Notes under the pieces: model-generated
What the model was told of the DNA's origin: nothing
Databases searched by the model: none
What the model saw: only the letters and a program-made list of their open reading frames with translations
In this document: positions 6,901-9,163 of the stretch, one piece after another
Layout: each line of letters starts with the position of its first letter
Position numbering within the stretch: position 1 is the stretch's first letter
Made by a program: the position numbers and the translations under genes
NCBI GenBank assembly: GCA_016880395.1
Contig: JAEHDN010000278.1
Coordinates: 1 to 9,163 of the forward strand
Length of the DNA: 9,163 nt
Reading direction: 5' to 3'
Source of the DNA: Candidatus Eiseniibacteriota bacterium
GTDB taxonomy: Bacteria > Eisenbacteria > RBG-16-71-46 > SZUA-252

Positions 6901-7603
6901 CCGCTGCGACGACATCGACCATGCCGTCGCCCGTCACGTCCCCCGTGGCAAGGAAGCTTATGACCGCTGGGATCGGGAGCCCTGACGCATAGCCGATCGG
7001 GGGTCCAAGGGCCCCGCCTCCGGTGCCGAGCATGACCGAGATGCCATCCGGAGCAGCGTTGTCCCGAGCAAGGACCACGTCCGGCCAGCCGTCCGCATTC
7101 ACGTCAGCGACCTTGAGCCCTGCCACGCTGGTCCTCGGAACGCTGTAGACCGTCGGGGCGCCGAGCGCCCCGGTGCCGTTTCCCAGGAGAACGGCAAGGG
7201 AGTCGGCGCCGTTGCTGCTCACGATCACGTCCAGATTCCCGTCGCGGTTCATGTCCGCCGTCGAAAGCCCGGCCGGAGACGTGACCGCCCTGTAGTTGGA
7301 CTTCGGTTGAAAAAGCACAGGAGAGGTGAAGTCGGAGTAGTGGATCAGGACCGAAATGGTATTGCCGGGACCGCTGAAATCGAAGTTCGAGTTGTTCGAA
7401 ACGACGATATCGGGCAGTTGATCCCCGTTCAGGTCCCCCGAGGCTATCCCGGCAGGGAGTCCTCCACGGGTAGCGGCCCCTGCCGGCCAGTCACCAGCGC
7501 CATAGAGCTCCGGACCTCGGAAGACGGGCGGCCAGGCAGCCTGGACCGGCCTATTGGCGAGGGACAAGAGAATGCAGAGTAACGCGATGCGAGCCGTGCG
7601 CAT
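3920..7603 (-). CDS. Secreted VCBS/FG-GAP repeat protein with type IX secretion sorting domain
   Basis: The gene encodes 1227 residues from ATG 7603. This start is chosen because it gives a clean signal peptide: MRTAR, hydrophobic IALLCILLSLA, then NRPVQA with likely cleavage near 22-23. In-frame ATGs at 7624 and 7657 are possible but none has a Shine-Dalgarno sequence. Residues about 57-1107 hold 21 FG-GAP/VCBS repeats of about 52 residues, each with a Ca-binding loop such as DFNRDGKLD and often a GNGDGTF turn. Residues 1138-1227 are a Por-type/FlgD-like sorting domain starting QNYPNPFNP and ending RRMILLK. The expected route is Sec export and then type IX secretion to the surface or outside. 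Such propellers usually bind ligands or other proteins; no catalytic domain is seen. The gene has its own terminator, and its base composition is visibly less GC-rich than its neighbours. Confidence 0.93.
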   Translation of the reverse strand: MRTARIALLCILLSLANRPVQAAWPPVFRGPELYGAGDWPAGAATRGGLPAGIASGDLNGDQLPDIVVSNNSNFDFSGPGNTISVLIHYSDFTSPVLFQPKSNYRAVTSPAGLSTADMNRDGNLDVIVSSNGADSLAVLLGNGTGALGAPTVYSVPRTSVAGLKVADVNADGWPDVVLARDNAAPDGISVMLGTGGGALGPPIGYASGLPIPAVISFLATGDVTGDGMVDVVAADGQGGSGVVVFQGNNTGAFTAMGVFPDVPSSSLVDVEIARLNADAIPDLVVSWFNGTMKGMAVLIGTGAGAFMPYAHYPTTHDVGEISLADVDKDGRVDVVASGTGGADNTVTLFHGNGDGTFGAPTYYVATQVLYRSTLADVNVDGWPDLVAPVYTLAYAPLAHTVAVLLGDGAGGFLDGTENLQGRKPFREAMADFNRDGKLDVIASDSMGVTVGLGNGDGTFVALPKMNLTFNPGTIVVADWNRDGKSDFAIQRQGTTQVFGYIGMGDGTFVASPYFSLFTSVIFPRSVTDMNHDGRPDLVVGNGPSSLGVLTQDPGGTTFTMTGPTSSMSGTIQSLATGDWNRDGNPDVAVATNIGIDMSLGTGGGAISAVPNNLFAGRSYRDVCAGDFNRDGLPDLAGIEAAAGQTGVHGINMMLGNGAGFFPGGNSFLILEQNGYRIESWDANADGAPDIITSQLNDSNEFLPQTVLANMEVLLNNGNGTFGYALAHSLGLSSLSSVTSPYFASGDVTGDGLPDLVSPSLLSPPTSAYGLKTLRSIAPVRGAGLDPRVDYSAPQANRVAIGDLNRDGIPDVVSGSPTTPGVTVRLGNELGGLGDGTAVSQSLGVRQVGLADFNGDGIPDLVTSRTGLGAPEVVSCMLGIGDGTFGPRLDNPTVDVLDFAIADMNRDGRPDLVVGQPNAGGSFIRVLLGNGDGTFTPQAASSVSWVYDLDTADVTRDGIPDVVVAGGVLSVLYGNGDGTLSASSEVSVGTTTLQAICVADFDRDGYSDIAVTDLGGHVIVGWGSAAPPFSSYVTSSLPFSAWDIQVGAAKVDGQPYLYLSTLSNEVAILKQGAPGAFTVWGTFPTGVNPEALELADLNRDGALDVVTATSSSGNISVFLHGAKIVTGIESERVAALPIRLWQNYPNPFNPNTTIRFSLRRADRVRLTVFDVQGRTVATLVDEVRRAGDHSVIWRGRTDDGTPVASGLYFYRLSTAGGSEESRRMILLK
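3923..4192 (-). other. C-terminal Por/type IX sorting domain (FlgD-Ig-like) of the FG-GAP protein
   Basis: This encodes residues 1138-1227. It shows the N-terminal QNYPNPFNPNTTIRFSL motif, VRLTVFDVQGRTVATLV, a W-x-GR-x-D-x-G segment, VASGLYFYRL and the terminal RRMILLK. This is the beta-sandwich sorting signal recognised by type IX secretion in FCB-group bacteria, and it is the best taxonomic clue in the window. Confidence 0.88.
4285..7435 (-). repeat. 21 tandem VCBS/FG-GAP coding repeats
   Basis: The Ca-loop motifs begin at residues 57, 117, 167, 222, 274, 325, 376, 431, 478, 528, 578, 626, 681, 746, 802, 851, 902, 952, 999, about 1049 and 1095. Spacing is 46-65, mostly 47-56. Repeat 5 (RLNADAIPD) lacks the first Asp and repeat 20 (KVDGQPYLY) is strongly degenerate. 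Twenty-one blades would make three seven-bladed propellers; this count is made by eye. Confidence 0.85.
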
Positions 7604-7768
7604 GGGAAGTTCCGGAACAGTCATGGGACCGGTCGCCAGATGTGCTTCTCTTCTCATTACAACGCTTGAGCAGAGGGAACCGAACGCAGGAAATGCGGCG
7701 CGGTCCGGGCGAGAGGGGGCCAAGGAGAAGCACCAGACGGAGGGCCATTTGGATCTATCGCGCTATCT

Positions 7769-7848
7769 AATGGCGGGGCCGACGGGACTCGAACCCGCGA
7801 CCTCCTGCGTGACAGGCAGGCGTTCTAACCAGCTGAACTACGACCCCA
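7769..7848. repeat. 80-bp direct repeat, copy 2 (tRNA-Asp plus edges)
   Basis: Identical to 3670-3749 and in the same orientation. The flanking sequence differs entirely: here the 3' side leads to the FG-GAP gene, whereas copy 1 leads to the intact DinB gene. Confidence 0.95.
7771..7847 (-). tRNA. tRNA-Asp (anticodon GTC), copy upstream of the FG-GAP gene
   Basis: The gene is 77 nt with an encoded CCA and anticodon loop CTGTCAC (GTC, Asp), identical to the copy at 3672-3748. It has the better promoter of the two. The 167 bp between it and the FG-GAP start at 7603 shows no clear terminator or separate promoter, so the large gene may be read from the tRNA promoter with the tRNA processed out. 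Confidence 0.98.
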
Positions 7849-7877
7849 CCGAGAGGTATGTCGAAAGCAGAAGCGAG

Positions 7878-7906
7878 AGTATAGGCGGCGGGCCGAGCCG
7901 GGTCAA
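7878..7906 (-). promoter_or_regulatory. Sigma-70-type promoter of tRNA-Asp copy 2
   Basis: On the minus strand the -35 is TTGACC (7901-7906) and the -10 is TATACT (7878-7883) with a 17-bp spacer; both boxes are 5/6 matches. The -10 ends 30 bases before the mature tRNA, leaving a leader of about 24 bases for RNase P removal. Confidence 0.8.
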
Positions 7907-7949
7907 CCGCGAAGCCTGGACCAACTTGGATGCTCGGGCGATGGCCGCG

Positions 7950-7986
7950 GATCGGGACCGAGCCCGGCGTGGCTCCGGGCCCGATC
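7950..7986 (-). terminator. Bulged stem-loop just after the SpoIID-domain gene
   Basis: GATCGGG (7950-7956) pairs with CCCGATC (7980-7986), and inside it CCCGG (7963-7967) pairs with CCGGG (7975-7979), leaving a 6-base bulge and a 7-base loop. It begins one base after the TAG stop. No T-run follows, so it is not a classical Rho-independent terminator; it may be a weak terminator or a 3'-end-stabilising structure, or chance in GC-rich DNA. Confidence 0.3.
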
Positions 7987-7987
7987 T

Positions 7988-9163
7988 CTAGCCCATCATC
8001 AGGCGCGTGCGCTTGTAGTAGTGGCCCAGGATCTCGCGGTAGCTCAGACCCGCGCGCGCCATACCCATGGCGCCCCACTGGCAGAGCCCGATGCCGTGGC
8101 CGTTCCCCGCGCCCGAGGCGATCACGCGAACCGGGCGGTTCTGCGCGTCGCGCACGACCCCGATCTTGAAGAAGCTGCTCCGCAAGATCGCCGTCTGGCC
8201 CGGACGGCGCACGGCCCATCGGACCCGATCGCCCCCGATCGTCCAGTCCCCCTCGGTGGTCGTCACGGCCAGCTCGCGCACGCGCCCGCTCCGGCCCCGC
8301 GACGCGACGCGCACGTCGAGGAGATCGCCCGACAGCGCCGCGAGCGCGCCTCCCTCCTGCGGACCGTACTCGCGGAGCATGTCCATGAACTCGCCGACGC
8401 TCCACTCCTCGCGCCAGCGGTAGTTCGCGGATAGATCGCAGTAGGAGCGGCCGTCCGGTCCCGCGTCGCGCACACTCCTGAGATACGGCGTCCACGGCCA
8501 TGGCCACACGTCCTCGACGTTCGCCGTGCGGCCGCCGCACGCGGACGAGTAGAGCGCGCGGATCGGCTCGTCGCCGCTCAGGAGCACCTCGCCCCGCGTC
8601 AGCTCGAGGGCGCGGTTCGCCTGCGAATTCTCCTTGGCCGTGCCCGCGTAGACCTGGTCCTCCACGGACGCGTAGAGGTCGAATCCGAGCGCGGCGCGGC
8701 GCCCGATGTAGGAGAGCGTGTACGAGCGCGCGGCGACGGCCTGGGCCTTCACGGCCTCGAAGTCCGACGGAGGCGGGTTGCCGATCTCGTTCGGGAGGAC
8801 CCCGCGGAGATAGCTCTCCAGGTCGACCTCGTTGACGAGCGTGATCCCCTCGGACTGCGACGCGTGGATGCGGAACGTCCCCCGGTACCATCTACCGGCC
8901 CACCCGGACATGCCGTTGCCGGAGGGGACGAGCAGGAGCGTGTCCCCAGGGCTCCCGGTCCAGAGAGGCCCGGGGTTGCCTTCCCGGAGCACCTCGACCG
9001 ATCCCACCCCCATGCGCATCACCCGGACCCTCTCTCCGCTCTCCTCGTGGGCGATCTCGAGGCCATCGCGGGTCTTCAGGGTCCAGGAGGTCGACCCGGC
9101 CACGAGAACGCTCGGAGCGCCCACGGCGAGCCCGATGCGGAGGCTCTGGACGTGCTTCCAGGC
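7988..9163 (-). CDS. SpoIID/LytB-domain protein, N-terminus beyond window edge
   Basis: The frame is open from base 9163 to the TAG at 7988-7990, 391 codons visible. A GTG at 9124 could be taken as the start, but the in-frame sequence before it (LRIGLAVGAPSV) is a typical SpoIID-domain beginning, so the gene continues off-window and probably carries an export signal there. Diagnostic segments are VDLESYLRGVLPNEIG with the conserved Glu (codon 8786-8788; equivalent to the catalytic Glu of Bacillus SpoIID), EAVKAQAVAARSYTL, YSSACGGRT near 8526-8545, and GNGHGIGLCQWGAMGMARAG near 8058-8102. SpoIID is a lytic transglycosylase acting on amidase-denuded peptidoglycan, and LytB is an amidase enhancer. 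Non-sporulating bacteria carry homologues presumed to act in wall remodelling. No sporulation neighbours are seen here. Confidence 0.88.
   Translation of the reverse strand, partial: AWKHVQSLRIGLAVGAPSVLVAGSTSWTLKTRDGLEIAHEESGERVRVMRMGVGSVEVLREGNPGPLWTGSPGDTLLLVPSGNGMSGWAGRWYRGTFRIHASQSEGITLVNEVDLESYLRGVLPNEIGNPPPSDFEAVKAQAVAARSYTLSYIGRRAALGFDLYASVEDQVYAGTAKENSQANRALELTRGEVLLSGDEPIRALYSSACGGRTANVEDVWPWPWTPYLRSVRDAGPDGRSYCDLSANYRWREEWSVGEFMDMLREYGPQEGGALAALSGDLLDVRVASRGRSGRVRELAVTTTEGDWTIGGDRVRWAVRRPGQTAILRSSFFKIGVVRDAQNRPVRVIASGAGNGHGIGLCQWGAMGMARAGLSYREILGHYYKRTRLMMG

Noticed and set aside
3670..7848. Integrative element with att sites at tRNA-Asp
   Set aside because: The repeat is the whole tRNA and not a 3' segment, and there is no integrase or other mobility gene between the copies.
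9124..9124. GTG 9124 as the start of the SpoIID-domain gene
   Set aside because: In-frame upstream residues (QSLRIGLAVG) continue the domain to the window edge, so the true start is outside.
1..9163. CRISPR array, retron, toxin-antitoxin or phage-defence cassette
   Set aside because: No short regularly spaced repeats, reverse transcriptase, nuclease or small paired genes were found; the only repeats are the tRNA pair, the DinB scrap and the FG-GAP coding repeats.

Overview
The window is about 9.2 kb of high-GC bacterial DNA. The giant secreted protein in the middle ends in a Por-type (type IX secretion, FlgD-like) sorting domain with the 'QNYPNPFNP' signature. This signature is typical of the FCB superphylum and of high-GC candidate lineages such as Eisenbacteria. 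With the high GC content this suggests an uncultured FCB-related bacterium; the phylum is inferred from one domain and is not firm.

Left part (1-3124): a cobalamin-binding radical SAM enzyme runs off the left edge on the minus strand (1-537). It is divergent from a plus-strand pair: a double GNAT-fold protein (711-1829) and a zinc-dependent medium-chain dehydrogenase (1826-3124), whose start codon overlaps the preceding stop. The 173-bp divergent gap carries a perfect 9+9 bp dyad 25 bp before the GNAT start, over a possible -35 box.

Middle part (3167-7847), all on the minus strand: reading in the direction of transcription, there is a tRNA-Asp(GTC) with a near-consensus promoter, a 1227-residue secreted VCBS/FG-GAP protein of 21 repeats with its own Rho-independent terminator, a 20-codon remnant of a second DinB gene, a second tRNA-Asp identical to the first, and an intact DinB-family gene only 22 bp after that tRNA. 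The two tRNA genes form an 80-bp perfect direct repeat bracketing a 4-kb segment of visibly lower GC. The DinB scrap inside the bracket suggests an old duplication of a tRNA-Asp/DinB unit into which the surface-protein gene was inserted. The promoter of the second tRNA appears to take its -35 box from inside the DinB scrap.

Right part (7988-9163): a SpoIID/LytB-domain cell-wall protein, minus strand, running off the right edge, so its N-terminus is outside the window.

No CRISPR array, transposase, integrase or complete new defence-type system is visible. The most unusual feature is the rearranged tRNA-Asp/DinB/FG-GAP locus.
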